Assembly: GCF_022352055.1 (NCBI RefSeq)
Contig: NZ_JAKRWM010000006.1
Span: 124,001 to 188,000 of the forward strand
Origin: Cohnella mopanensis
GTDB taxonomy: Bacteria > Bacillota > Bacilli > Paenibacillales > Paenibacillaceae
Length of the DNA: 64,000 bases
Direction of reading: 5' to 3'
The notes under the pieces are model-generated. The model searched no databases and was not told where the DNA came from. It saw nothing but the letters and a program-made list of their open reading frames with translations. Positions 1-7,962 of the stretch are shown here, piece by piece (the first letter of the stretch is position 1; every line of letters starts with the position of its first letter). Made by a program: the position numbers and the translations under genes.

Positions 1-380
1 CTTGTATCCACAAACTTCACGGTAAAAGTGCAAATCTCCGGCTTTACGGTAACTTCAACCAAACCGCCATCATAAGCCTCCGCTACAGACTTAATGAGTT
101 TGACCGTCACGGTACCTATTCCACGCATCTTAGAGAGAACCACGCTGCGACGTTGTTCAGTAGGTTTGGCAATATCTACAGGGATCCCTAATTCAGACTC
201 CCACAGATCAAGACCCCATGTAGCAGTCGGGACAAAATACTGTTCAAGCACTCCATCCATTGCTCGCCACAGCATGTCCATTTCGGTTCCTTGAGCATCT
301 ATGGTGGAACTCATAACTCGCGAAGTAGCGTAGTAATCCGGTAGGTAGGACATCATTTCCTTGCCGCGATTGCTGTTCAT
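1..380 (-). CDS. xkdU: Phage tail protein, XkdU/YmfQ family (DUF2313), 3' part cut by window edge
   Basis: The minus strand is open from an ATG at 380 to the left edge, giving 126 residues that begin MNSNRGKEMMSYLPDYYATS. This start resembles the XkdU/YmfQ family of baseplate-associated tail proteins, which follow the baseplate J protein in PBSX-type operons. The start is 8 bases after the stop of the xkdT-like gene (388), so it continues the same operon. In the family the protein sits at the baseplate-fibre junction; the C-terminal part and any fibre, holin or endolysin genes would lie left of the window. The family call rests on gene order plus the N-terminal pattern. Confidence 0.75.
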   Translation of the reverse strand, partial: MNSNRGKEMMSYLPDYYATSRVMSSTIDAQGTEMDMLWRAMDGVLEQYFVPTATWGLDLWESELGIPVDIAKPTEQRRSVVLSKMRGIGTVTVKLIKSVAEAYDGGLVEVTVKPEICTFTVKFVDT

Positions 381-387
381 CGTTAGA

Positions 388-1500
388 TTACTCACTCATG
401 CTCACCGTCCCGATCACGGCAACCTGCCCAAGCTGCAGATCGATATTATCGCTACCGCCATTAATCACCAGATTCTGATAATCGACAATACGCGAGATAT
501 CCAGCAAGATAGCCGCAATTCGGTTATAACGGATAAGCGGATCAACAAATGCAAGCTGATCCATATAAGCAGCTAATCCCGCCTCAAATTCGCTCCGTAC
601 TTCGTTCAAAGTTACTCCAGATGCAAGCGTCAATTGAACGGAAATATGGATAGGAACTTCAACAGCCGCCAATACTGTGACGCTAGCACCAATTGGAGCT
701 TTACCTTCACCCTGACCTACCATAGGAGAAATATATTGTTGCAAAGCATCGACAATTTCTTGATTTGGCGCTCTCTTCTCCGAATTCAGAAGAAACAATC
801 TTACCGTCCCCGGACCATTCCACAGCGGTTCAACCTGTACTCGGCTCACTCCCGGCGATTCCAATGCCCATTGCTGATAGTCGGCTTTGTTGCCGCTTGT
901 TCCGGGTTGTCTCACTTTAATGAGAAACCTCGACAACAATGATTCGTCGGTTTCTTCGGCAGTACCGCCGGTCGTAGCAGACATATTCGTTACATTCGTC
1001 ACACCTGGCAGAGAATTGACCAACAAGCTGATTGCTCCTATCGGGACATTGCCAGCTGCTCCCGCTTCAATAGCTTTGATCGCAACGATAACTTCACCTT
1101 GGCTATCCAAAGTCGCCGATTCCGTAGTTTCGTATTCTATCGATTGCGTAGCTGTAATTTCATCCGAAGGCGTTGCTACAAGGGTACCGATTGAGATGAC
1201 CGTTCCCGCTGCGCCCGTGATCTTAACAGATCCGGTAGATGCAACGGCCGGATGGGGAATAACCCCATGCTCTTCGCAACGCATCCTCAAGTACGGACCG
1301 AATGTGGTCATGGCAAAGCCTCGTTTTAAGATTTCCTGAGCCCATTCGGATGCCATATATAATTGATAGGCTGCGGGAGATAGAGAATCCCAAATATAAG
1401 AGCCTTCCGATTTATCCAAATCGGAAGGAATCCGATCAAGCATGCGTTTGAGTATTGTCTCTTCCGTTTGTTCTTTTAAGTAATTAGGCAATACAGCCAT
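388..1500 (-). CDS. xkdT: Baseplate J-like protein (XkdT)
   Basis: This 370-residue protein belongs to the baseplate wedge family (gpJ of Mu/P2, XkdT of PBSX), which builds the ring joining tail tube and sheath to the host-contact apparatus. It starts MAVLPNYLKEQTEETILKRM and has the usual acidic N-terminal segment (IPSDLDKSEGSYIWD), a beta-rich centre with GTxxATP-like strands, and a C-terminal half with LNEVRSEFEAGLAAYM. The frame is open further upstream to 1590, but the ATG at 1500 overlaps the TAA of the previous gene as TAATG, which fixes the start by coupling. It sits between xkdS- and xkdU-like genes, exactly as in PBSX. Length is about that of the family. Confidence 0.9.
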   Translation of the reverse strand: MAVLPNYLKEQTEETILKRMLDRIPSDLDKSEGSYIWDSLSPAAYQLYMASEWAQEILKRGFAMTTFGPYLRMRCEEHGVIPHPAVASTGSVKITGAAGTVISIGTLVATPSDEITATQSIEYETTESATLDSQGEVIVAIKAIEAGAAGNVPIGAISLLVNSLPGVTNVTNMSATTGGTAEETDESLLSRFLIKVRQPGTSGNKADYQQWALESPGVSRVQVEPLWNGPGTVRLFLLNSEKRAPNQEIVDALQQYISPMVGQGEGKAPIGASVTVLAAVEVPIHISVQLTLASGVTLNEVRSEFEAGLAAYMDQLAFVDPLIRYNRIAAILLDISRIVDYQNLVINGGSDNIDLQLGQVAVIGTVSMSE

Positions 1501-1949
1501 TAGAAATTCACCACGCTTCCTTGAAAGTCCATCGTTTCCTCGTGAATATTCGTGATCGTGCAGGTAAAAAAGCAGCTGTCTTCGATCCATTCATAGGAAA
1601 AACTATCTACGCTCGCCGTTCTTGGATCAGTCATAAGTGTTTCAGTCGTGATCCGCTGAATTTCCATTTCGATAGCCGAGCGCGGTAGCCCCGAGCGAAT
1701 GAGTTCGTTAAACTCTTGACCGTAGTTTCTTGAATAGACTAGATGTCGGTAACGTTCGGTTTGCAAAGCTTTTTTACACCATTCCAGCCATGCCTCGGTG
1801 CCTTCGCAGCCTGCGACTTTGCCTGTAGGTGTCAACAAGAACTCCCCCGCTTCAAAATCAAAACGCCAGCTGCTACCGAAGCTGACGTTGTCGTTAACCA
1901 CTTCATTTTGTTCTTCGGAAAGCTCGCTTACCGGAAATAAATTAGCCAT
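1500..1949 (-). CDS. xkdS: Tail/baseplate protein XkdS-like (DUF2634, gpW/gp25-like)
   Basis: A 149-residue protein with the DUF2634 pattern: an N-terminal FGSSWRFDFEAGEF segment followed by a helical region (ALQTERYRHLVYSRNYGQEF), typical of the gp25-like baseplate wedge fold with lysozyme-like topology but no lysozyme role. It would join the baseplate next to XkdT. Its ATG at 1949 lies inside the end of the xkdR-like gene (8-base overlap) and its TAA overlaps the next ATG, so it is translated as part of a tight tail operon. Family assignment is from sequence pattern and position. Confidence 0.85.
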   Translation of the reverse strand: MANLFPVSELSEEQNEVVNDNVSFGSSWRFDFEAGEFLLTPTGKVAGCEGTEAWLEWCKKALQTERYRHLVYSRNYGQEFNELIRSGLPRSAIEMEIQRITTETLMTDPRTASVDSFSYEWIEDSCFFTCTITNIHEETMDFQGSVVNF

Positions 1950-2361
1950 TTGAACTCACCACCTTGCAGACTACGACTGCGTCTTTGCCGCCATTAACCG
2001 GTACAGCTAATACACGATCTCCCGGCTTCATGCTTGCCGACCAGTTCAATCGTACTTCTTCGATTTTTGACTCCTCGTAATCGAATCGCGTTCGCTGCGA
2101 AGGCACTGCTCCGCCTACAGCGCCCCCATCTTCATTGACGGGTGCAGTCATCATTCCTACCAGAGAAAAAGCGGGGATCTCCAGCTGCGTCACCCATTCG
2201 GCAACGAGATAATCGGGAATTGCATATTTGAAAGAATCGAGCTTTAATCCCGATTCTGTAATCGTTCCAAGCTCCGAAGGGATTCCGGATAGCGACTTAG
2301 CGGCAATCCCGGAGATACGGGACTCTAATGTAGATACTAGTTTCTTAAACGGATCAGGCAA
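1942..2361 (-). CDS. xkdR: Phage protein XkdR-like (DUF2577)
   Basis: A 139-residue protein with the DUF2577 layout: a helical N terminus (MPDPFKKLVSTLESRIS) and a C-terminal beta-barrel-like half with LNWSASMKPGDRVLAVPVNG, the most conserved part of this family. XkdR lies between the XkdQ hub and XkdS in PBSX and is thought to be a baseplate or hub component; no enzymatic role is known. It overlaps its upstream and downstream neighbours by 8 bases each. The product is assigned by its C-terminal pattern and by strict gene order. Confidence 0.8.
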   Translation of the reverse strand: MPDPFKKLVSTLESRISGIAAKSLSGIPSELGTITESGLKLDSFKYAIPDYLVAEWVTQLEIPAFSLVGMMTAPVNEDGGAVGGAVPSQRTRFDYEESKIEEVRLNWSASMKPGDRVLAVPVNGGKDAVVVCKVVSSNG

Positions 2362-3319
2362 GATAATCCCTCCTGACTTTGTTTTCAGCGGCTAGTTCAA
2401 GATCCATTCGACCAGGGTAGCCTAATTGATGACGAACCTTCGTTACGATCAGCTCTAATCCGTTAAGTCGAACTCGGTCTCCTGCACGGATCGTATTAAT
2501 ATCCAAAGCCGTCACCGAGAAGGTTTCCTGTAGGCCGAGCAGGGCTTTAGTTGCTGCTTGCTTAGCTTGGTCTTTCGTTTCTATTTTGTTATCCATGATT
2601 AACTTCTGAAGCGTACCGTACTTGTCGGTATCTTTGCTCATCACGGCCAATGGCTCGGACACGGAATTCTCGCTCTCTTGGGGACCGATAACCTTAACTT
2701 TCGTAATCGCGCCTTCGAGCGTACGATTTTGAGTAACTTCTTCAATTGATTCCAATTCCCAGACGACCGAGTTTCCACCAATTTCAAACAATTCTAAACC
2801 TCTCTCCGTCATGCGGAGACGATACATCGAGCCACCCTTGTAGACGGTTTCCTTCAAATCCTCTAATATCATGGACATGATCGTCTGAGAACGTTTGATG
2901 TTCCTTGCAAGTTCCTCTCCCGTATCCACAATATTTCCTACGGGAATTCCCCATTCTTTCGCATACTGTTTGATCCGTTGGGTAGCCGTTTGCCCTGCCG
3001 GCATGAGACGCTCATCTTCCGATTTGGCCAGATAAATCGTTTTCTCGTAAGCGGTGATGTTTAGGTGCTTGCGGCCGGTGTTCACGCTGTTGCATTCCCA
3101 TACGACTCCCGGGTTCAATAGATTTTCCTTCCGCGTTTTACCGAACGGGATACCCGCGATGCGAATTTCCTGTCCAGGTGAAATTTTGGGCAAATCCGGC
3201 ATCACGACTAGCCTCATATTGGTGCAATAAGCGATCTCTTCTAGTGATTCCTCAAGCGATAGGTCTTCGATCAACTCGCTAAGATCGTATTTATTGGCGT
3301 ATACTACTTCGTAACTCAC
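2354..3319 (-). CDS. xkdQ: Tail hub protein XkdQ-like (gpD late-control family)
   Basis: This 321-residue protein matches the XkdQ/YqbQ family, structurally related to gpD of P2 and gp27 of T4, which forms the hub at the distal end of the tail tube. The C-terminal third carries the conserved RAGDRVRLNGLELIVTKVRH stretch, a beta-barrel segment typical of the family. The N-terminal half holds ISPGQEIRIAGIPFGK. It overlaps the LysM gene upstream by an ATGA junction (3316-3319) and the XkdR gene downstream by 8 bases. Length is close to PBSX XkdQ (about 325 residues). No odd features seen. Confidence 0.88.
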   Translation of the reverse strand: MSYEVVYANKYDLSELIEDLSLEESLEEIAYCTNMRLVVMPDLPKISPGQEIRIAGIPFGKTRKENLLNPGVVWECNSVNTGRKHLNITAYEKTIYLAKSEDERLMPAGQTATQRIKQYAKEWGIPVGNIVDTGEELARNIKRSQTIMSMILEDLKETVYKGGSMYRLRMTERGLELFEIGGNSVVWELESIEEVTQNRTLEGAITKVKVIGPQESENSVSEPLAVMSKDTDKYGTLQKLIMDNKIETKDQAKQAATKALLGLQETFSVTALDINTIRAGDRVRLNGLELIVTKVRHQLGYPGRMDLELAAENKVRRDYLA

Positions 3320-3951
3320 GGCATCACCAACTTCTGTCCCGGCTTAATAAGATCCGGATTACGGCCGATAACGAGTTTGTTGCCGTTATAGATCTCACGC
3401 CACTTCGAGCTGCTTCCGAGTTCGCGTTTGGCAATAGCCGTGAGTGTATCACCTGACTTAACTATATAAACCTTGGGAACAGGCTTCATGTCTGGGCGAG
3501 AGGATCCTTTAGCCGAACCAACTTTCCCTACTTTAATGTCACGCCAAGTCCGAAACGTGACGTCGAAGTATACGTCGCCGGGTTCTCCGCCTTTAAATGT
3601 AGAATCGTGCGCTGACAAGTAAACAAGCGAATTAATGATTGTCCCAGAGATGGAGAGCCACACTGGCCGCTTCTTCAGTAAGAGAGCCGTAAGCCGGTTC
3701 ATGGCAACCTGAGGATCTGGGATTTCAGTATAATTGCAATAGCTTTGATCATAATTTTTTGGAAAAAAGGAAGAGAAAGCTATCTCTTTAATCTTCTCTC
3801 CTTGAACAAGGTCGATTTCGCCAAGAGACAGGAGATTTGCCGTCTCATATTGCTTCTCCCTCCTGATTGACACTTCTTCGGGATTAACCGGAAATATGAA
3901 ATCACCCTCAATAGGATCCTTGATCTTAATTTCCATGATTTTAATTTCCAA
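3316..3951 (-). CDS. xkdP: LysM tail protein XkdP-like
   Basis: A 211-residue protein with an N-terminal phage domain (residues about 5-140) and a C-terminal LysM domain (about 160-211; YIVKSGDTLTAIAKREL and IKPGQKLVMP). In PBSX-type tails XkdP joins the hub and LysM may contact peptidoglycan or stack inside the tube. The start is unusual. A TTG at 3951 lies about 6 bases after AGGTGAG, while the in-frame ATG at 3936 has only a weak ribosome site. The two start regions are a 15-bp tandem duplication, giving EIKI twice in the protein. The TTG start is preferred here. It follows the tape-measure gene by 22 bases. Confidence 0.87.
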   Translation of the reverse strand: MEIKIMEIKIKDPIEGDFIFPVNPEEVSIRREKQYETANLLSLGEIDLVQGEKIKEIAFSSFFPKNYDQSYCNYTEIPDPQVAMNRLTALLLKKRPVWLSISGTIINSLVYLSAHDSTFKGGEPGDVYFDVTFRTWRDIKVGKVGSAKGSSRPDMKPVPKVYIVKSGDTLTAIAKRELGSSSKWREIYNGNKLVIGRNPDLIKPGQKLVMP

Positions 3952-3973
3952 GTGAACTCACCTACTTTCGTAG

Positions 3974-5287
3974 TTATGCTTGAGCAACATAACCATCCCT
4001 GTTATTTAAAGCTTGGCGTATCGCAATTGCTATTTTGTTGCTAACATACGTTGAGATTTCCTCAATGTTCACATCGTTGCTTTGATATGTTAATTGAATA
4101 GCTCCTACCGGTAGGTTTACATTAACAGCCGTAGGGCCTGGGGAGCTTGGAAGCAATCTCGCGTTTTGTTCGATTTGAGGGTTACTAGACGGCAAACCTT
4201 GAATACCATTAGGCACGCCTTCAGAATACGAGGACAAATGGAACCCAAACGGATTCCGCCATTGTGGAATAACACTCTCTATAATTTTGTCAGGAAGTTC
4301 ATTGAGGCTTTCAATCACATCATTCGGGAATGCCCTAACCCTGTCGCCTATTTCATTAAGGCGATCGCCTACTTTGTTGGATAGGTCCCCTAGGGCCTCA
4401 TAATTTTGTTTCAATTGCTCTTTAACTTTGTCAATATTTCCGTCTTTAGATAACCAAACATCCACCACTCCGGGATATTTATTAATGTTTTCTCCAGCCC
4501 AGCCACCAAGTTCATCCCCGATTGGAATAAGTGTCATTGCTACTGCAAATGAACCAGCTGGTCCAGCTTCTGGAAATCCTAGAACTGCTCCAATTGCCGC
4601 CATTAATCCTTTACCAATTGAACTGCCAATCGATCTTCTTATTATTTTATTTCTCTCCTCTCCCGGCTTAGCGTTAATCGCGTCAACCATATCGCTAGTC
4701 AGATCAAGCCAAGGCATAGCTTGATCAATAACATTAATAGCCGTAAATATTCCTTTAATAAATCTACCATTCATAAATGAAGAAATAGGTACTCTATCAA
4801 TTGATGAACGATTCGAAGATATAAGATCTTGAGTATAGTCACTTAATGCTGTGATTTTAAACCCAGCATCTATTACTTTTTGTGCAAAATCATTAACTTT
4901 TTTTAGATTCTCACTATACACTTTGGAACTAGTGTCTTCTGTTTTTCCTGAACCATTGTTTTTTAGAATTTTGTCAAAATCATACTCCCATGGTGGAGTT
5001 GTTTTGAGGTTAGATACCCATGGTGATGGAAAATCATGCAGCCCTAGCGGAGATTTATATTCGATGATAATATCTTTCGTCGGAAGTCTAGGACTTGGGT
5101 TCTTGGCGCTTGAAACAGAACTATTACTTACAACGCTATTTTTATTTAATCCCGCTAAAGCATCACGTTTGCTTTCAAAATTGTTCAATTGTTTATAGAA
5201 GCGACTTATATAATTTTCCAATGTCTTGAACACTTTTTTTGTCTGTTCGAGACCATTGGCGTCAACCTCGATTTGCTCTTTAGCCAT
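3974..5287 (-). CDS. Probable short tape-measure protein
   Basis: This 437-residue protein occupies the tape-measure slot (XkdO in PBSX) between the tail chaperone pair and the LysM gene. The N terminus is helical and charged (KKVFKTLENYISRFYKQL). Residues about 215-255 form a glycine/alanine-rich hydrophobic segment (SSIGKGLMAAIGAVLGF), as expected for the membrane-active part of a tape measure. The C terminus ends in a beta/alpha tail (EEISTYVSNKIAIAIRQAL). PBSX XkdO is about 1330 residues, so this one is very short and would specify a tail of only some tens of nm if the usual length rule holds. The gene, especially 4600-5250, is more AT-rich than its neighbours, which suggests modular exchange. 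It could alternatively be a cargo or effector protein. Confidence 0.6.
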   Translation of the reverse strand: MAKEQIEVDANGLEQTKKVFKTLENYISRFYKQLNNFESKRDALAGLNKNSVVSNSSVSSAKNPSPRLPTKDIIIEYKSPLGLHDFPSPWVSNLKTTPPWEYDFDKILKNNGSGKTEDTSSKVYSENLKKVNDFAQKVIDAGFKITALSDYTQDLISSNRSSIDRVPISSFMNGRFIKGIFTAINVIDQAMPWLDLTSDMVDAINAKPGEERNKIIRRSIGSSIGKGLMAAIGAVLGFPEAGPAGSFAVAMTLIPIGDELGGWAGENINKYPGVVDVWLSKDGNIDKVKEQLKQNYEALGDLSNKVGDRLNEIGDRVRAFPNDVIESLNELPDKIIESVIPQWRNPFGFHLSSYSEGVPNGIQGLPSSNPQIEQNARLLPSSPGPTAVNVNLPVGAIQLTYQSNDVNIEEISTYVSNKIAIAIRQALNNRDGYVAQA

Positions 5288-5291
5288 ACCA

Positions 5292-5462
5292 TCACCTTCC
5301 TTTCTTCGCCGACATCGCCTTCTCCGCTTCCCATTCCAATTCCATGCTGGCCATCAAAAATATTTGCTCGCCGCGCGGCAAGCTCCAGAACTCTCCGGGG
5401 CGCAGATGATGGCGAACCCAGCAGGCATGAAGCATGCCTGCCAGCGCCCCGGATCGAATCAG
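5292..5462 (-). CDS. Frameshift-encoded C-terminal extension of the tail assembly chaperone
   Basis: Reading the minus strand in the -1 frame from the slippery site gives 56 further residues starting LIRSGALAGMLHACWVRHHL and ending with TGA at 5292. The pattern (GALAGMLHxCWxRHHLRPGEF, then MASMELE) is typical of the second chaperone ORF of contractile tails. There is no good start codon at its head, so it is probably made only as a fusion to the XkdN-like protein (141+56 residues). It ends 4 bases before the tape-measure ATG, whose ribosome site lies within its last codons. This arrangement parallels lambda gpG/gpGT and the long-tail chaperones of other phages. Confidence 0.8.
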   Translation of the reverse strand: MIRSGALAGMLHACWVRHHLRPGEFWSLPRGEQIFLMASMELEWEAEKAMSAKKGR

Positions 5463-5884
5463 TTTTTTACGTCTTCAAGCTCCGTGTTAAAGCCGGATAG
5501 ATCGAGTACGACATCGCCAAGAGCGGACAACTCACCCGCTAAAAGAATCCGCTTGATTACTTCTTCAGCACCACTGGCGCTGAACTTAGCTAGAAGCTGT
5601 GGATTTCCCCAGTTAGGAGACACAGTAGAAGCCGCAATCAACGATACGTTGAACAACTCTTCATCCAATCGTTCGGTTGTCTGACCACGCCTCTCCTTGC
5701 GCTCGGTACAACGTTCGCGAATGCTGAACACTTGCTTACCAGTCAAACCGCGAAGTTTTACCGGAATATCCATCCGTTCCAATCGAACCGTTCGTTCGGG
5801 TAAAGAATCGGCATCCAGTAACCGCTGAAGCACTTGTTCATCCGTTAGATTTTCATAAGACAAAGTAATCGCTCCTCTCTTCAT
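5459..5884 (-). CDS. xkdN: Tail assembly chaperone XkdN-like
   Basis: A 141-residue protein in the slot just downstream of the tube gene, with the XkdN/YqbN pattern (NLTDEQVLQRLLDADSLPER and LRGLTGKQVFSIRERC). Such proteins coat the tape measure during tail assembly. The ATG at 5884 overlaps the tube stop as TAATG, but a TTG at 5863 has a better-placed AGAGGAG and may be the true start (134 residues). The final codons carry a -1 slippery heptamer, so a minority of ribosomes should make a 56-residue longer product. Confidence 0.82.
   Translation of the reverse strand: MKRGAITLSYENLTDEQVLQRLLDADSLPERTVRLERMDIPVKLRGLTGKQVFSIRERCTERKERRGQTTERLDEELFNVSLIAASTVSPNWGNPQLLAKFSASGAEEVIKRILLAGELSALGDVVLDLSGFNTELEDVKN
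5462..5468 (-). other. Canonical -1 ribosomal frameshift heptamer (A AAA AAC)
   Basis: On the minus strand the last in-frame codons of the XkdN-like gene read GTA AAA AAC followed at once by the TGA stop. The heptamer A AAA AAC has the X XXY YYZ form used for -1 frameshifting, and the -1 frame opens into a chaperone extension. The sequence shows the motif and both frames; that slippage happens is inferred from the family. Confidence 0.8.
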
Positions 5885-6291
5885 TAACTTGCAACAATAG
5901 GATCAAGCAGTTCATACCCTTCGAAGGTAAATGCCGTTTCTTCCGTCACTTCTTCTCCCGCCGTCCAATTGGCCAACTGCAATTTATCCGGAACGCAGTT
6001 GATGAGGCGTACACGTTCGAATCCATAGGCTTCGGGATCGCCCAGCGTATTATAGATGTCAAACTTAGTGAACCCGCGACGAATCATATCGCTCGTCACC
6101 TTGTAACCGCTCATCGTGCCGGTTCCCTTTTTCGCGCCGAGTTTATGCGTTGTCCACTCGCTGCCCGACAGCTTCAACTCGCGCTTCTCCACCTCGACCG
6201 AGGCTTCAAGCTTGTTGATGTTCGTCTGCCACACCCCGTCAATAAACACTTGCCCGTACGTACCTAATATCGCTCTTGTTGGATCCATCAT
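5884..6291 (-). CDS. xkdM: Phage tail tube protein XkdM-like
   Basis: This 135-residue protein matches the XkdM family (DUF2001), the tube subunit of PBSX-type contractile tails; hexamers stack to form the inner tube. Family features seen are the N-terminal ILGTYGQVFIDGVWQTNINK, the central GTGTMSGYKVTSDM beta segment and the C-terminal EEVTEETAFTFEGYELL strands. It begins 15 bases after the sheath gene and overlaps the chaperone gene by one base. Two start codons are adjacent (MM); either is possible. Length is typical. Confidence 0.92.
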   Translation of the reverse strand: MMDPTRAILGTYGQVFIDGVWQTNINKLEASVEVEKRELKLSGSEWTTHKLGAKKGTGTMSGYKVTSDMIRRGFTKFDIYNTLGDPEAYGFERVRLINCVPDKLQLANWTAGEEVTEETAFTFEGYELLDPIVAS

Positions 6292-6306
6292 CTTTGTTCG
6301 TCCTCC

Positions 6307-7755
6307 TTATCGCACGATGAACGTGCTGAAAATTTGTTCCATGACATCCGTCAGGCGTGCTTCCCACTTCAAGAACACTTGATCCGGCTCCGGCGTAAAT
6401 TCGGTATCGACATATACGTCGTATCCTTCGGCTTCGATAATGCCGGCTTGCGCAAGAGACTGCATGTACTGTTTGCAAGCGCCGATCAGCGCCAGACGAC
6501 CTTCTTCGGTGTTGTTGACTTTGCCGATATAAGCATCTTCCGCAGTACGTTGAAGATCAGAGTTAATACTGTCCATCACGCGGATCGTGCGGATTTTTTT
6601 CCATGGGTTGTTCTGGCCTTCGCGCAGCGTCACCAAGCTGTTAATGCCTCGCAATGCTTTCACCAAACGTCCGTCATGAACAAGCAAGAAAACTCCGTTA
6701 CGTACCGCTTGCTCCTGTTCCGAACGGGTCCATCTGCGAGTGACGTCTTCGAAAGGAGACGGCGCATAAGTCGTGGATTGGCTGAGACCCTGTCCCGCGA
6801 TCAGACCTGCAACATACGCTGTAACCTGCGCGGAGCTGTATGATGTTCCATTGAACTTAACGCCCGTTCCGACATTTACGATGCCTTCATGGTTCATAGC
6901 CGCACTTCGGCTAATTGCTTTGCTTACCGCATCGGCAGCCTTATCGTCCGCCGCAGATCCCCCAAACACCGCAATGACGCCTTTCCCTTCATCCCGAATT
7001 CGGCCAACCCATGCAGCAACGCTTGCATGCAGTCCCGAATCAGACACTCCATCCAGAAATACGACATTGAAATCCTGAGTCTCGAAATCGGCTAGCGCAT
7101 TCAGATACTCCGCATTAGCGATTGCCGCAATACCCGAATTACCACCTGTTAAGGAAATACCGGAAACGTTCGCTAACGTGCCGTTCCCTTCTCCGAGGTT
7201 TGTAGCGGTAATCCATTTGTTCCCCGCATCGCCGTTAATTTCGTTAACCGCAGCCTTAACCGAATTGCCTGCAAAAGTAAAGGTGCGAAGAAGCGTCGTT
7301 CCTTCAAACAGCTTCAAATCCTTCTTGCCGGAATCCGTCGGATTGACCTGAACGGTAACCTTGAAGTCATTTCCACGAGAACCGGGATATTTAGCCTCCA
7401 GCTTCACCACATTAACTGGCGTGCTAGCCGAGTCTGCTAGCGTAACGGTAGCTACTGCCGCATTGCCATCTGCCAATCGGTAAGCAAATACTTTCCGGGC
7501 GCCGCCAAGCAAAGCAAGCTTAAGCGCACTATAAGCGGTTGCTCCGTTTTCTTCCGATCGGGTAAACGCATTTGCAATCTCTACTTCGCTAGAGATATCA
7601 ACGAATTGATTGATCGGCCCCCAATGCGCACGCACCGGCGCAATCGCGACCCCTCTAGAACCAGGCTGAATCGCCGCCGTAGCCGCCGAGCGAAATGCCA
7701 TATAAAATCCCGGTAAAACCGGTTTGTCCGTCGTACTCCAAGTTCCTCCTGCCAT
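6307..7755 (-). CDS. xkdK: Phage tail sheath protein XkdK-like
   Basis: A 482-residue contractile tail sheath protein. The N terminus MAGGTWSTTDKPVLPGFYMA and the early GSRGVAIAPVRAHWGP segment are characteristic of the XkdK/YqbK sheath family, as are the C-terminal NSDLQRTAEDAYIGKVNNT and the final EPDQVFLKWEARLTDVMEQI strands that invade the neighbouring subunit. Its presence shows that the tail is of the contractile (myovirus or R-type tailocin) kind. The insertion around residues 100-200 (VTLADSASTPVNVVKLEAKY) is a variable outer domain. It starts 2 bases after the small gene upstream. Confidence 0.95.
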   Translation of the reverse strand: MAGGTWSTTDKPVLPGFYMAFRSAATAAIQPGSRGVAIAPVRAHWGPINQFVDISSEVEIANAFTRSEENGATAYSALKLALLGGARKVFAYRLADGNAAVATVTLADSASTPVNVVKLEAKYPGSRGNDFKVTVQVNPTDSGKKDLKLFEGTTLLRTFTFAGNSVKAAVNEINGDAGNKWITATNLGEGNGTLANVSGISLTGGNSGIAAIANAEYLNALADFETQDFNVVFLDGVSDSGLHASVAAWVGRIRDEGKGVIAVFGGSAADDKAADAVSKAISRSAAMNHEGIVNVGTGVKFNGTSYSSAQVTAYVAGLIAGQGLSQSTTYAPSPFEDVTRRWTRSEQEQAVRNGVFLLVHDGRLVKALRGINSLVTLREGQNNPWKKIRTIRVMDSINSDLQRTAEDAYIGKVNNTEEGRLALIGACKQYMQSLAQAGIIEAEGYDVYVDTEFTPEPDQVFLKWEARLTDVMEQIFSTFIVR

Positions 7756-7756
7756 G

Positions 7757-7948
7757 TTAAAGCACCTTCCTTTTCAGAAATTGATCGACTAGGCGTTTCG
7801 CTTCATCGATAGTAAGTTGGTCTTTCTCCACTTGATGAATTGCACCTGCGACAATTTCCGGCTTGACCTGAAAAAGCGCCTGCGCATTCTGTATGAATTC
7901 ATCCCGGTTATATTGGGTTTCGATAATTCCGGATTTCTTGCTCGCCAT
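7757..7948 (-). CDS. Small phage protein, YqzN/YkzM-like
   Basis: A 63-residue soluble, helical protein (MASKKSGIIETQYNRDEFIQ...) in the position where PBSX and skin elements encode a small YqzN/YkzM-type protein directly before the sheath gene. The frame is open to an ATG at 7966 that overlaps the previous stop, but the ATG at 7948 has a well-placed GAGGTGG. The helical motif KPEIVAGAIHQVEKDQLTID suggests binding to a partner during assembly; the exact role is unknown. Only 1 base separates its stop from the sheath ATG. Confidence 0.65.
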   Translation of the reverse strand: MASKKSGIIETQYNRDEFIQNAQALFQVKPEIVAGAIHQVEKDQLTIDEAKRLVDQFLKRKVL

Positions 7949-7962
7949 TCGTACCACCTCGT

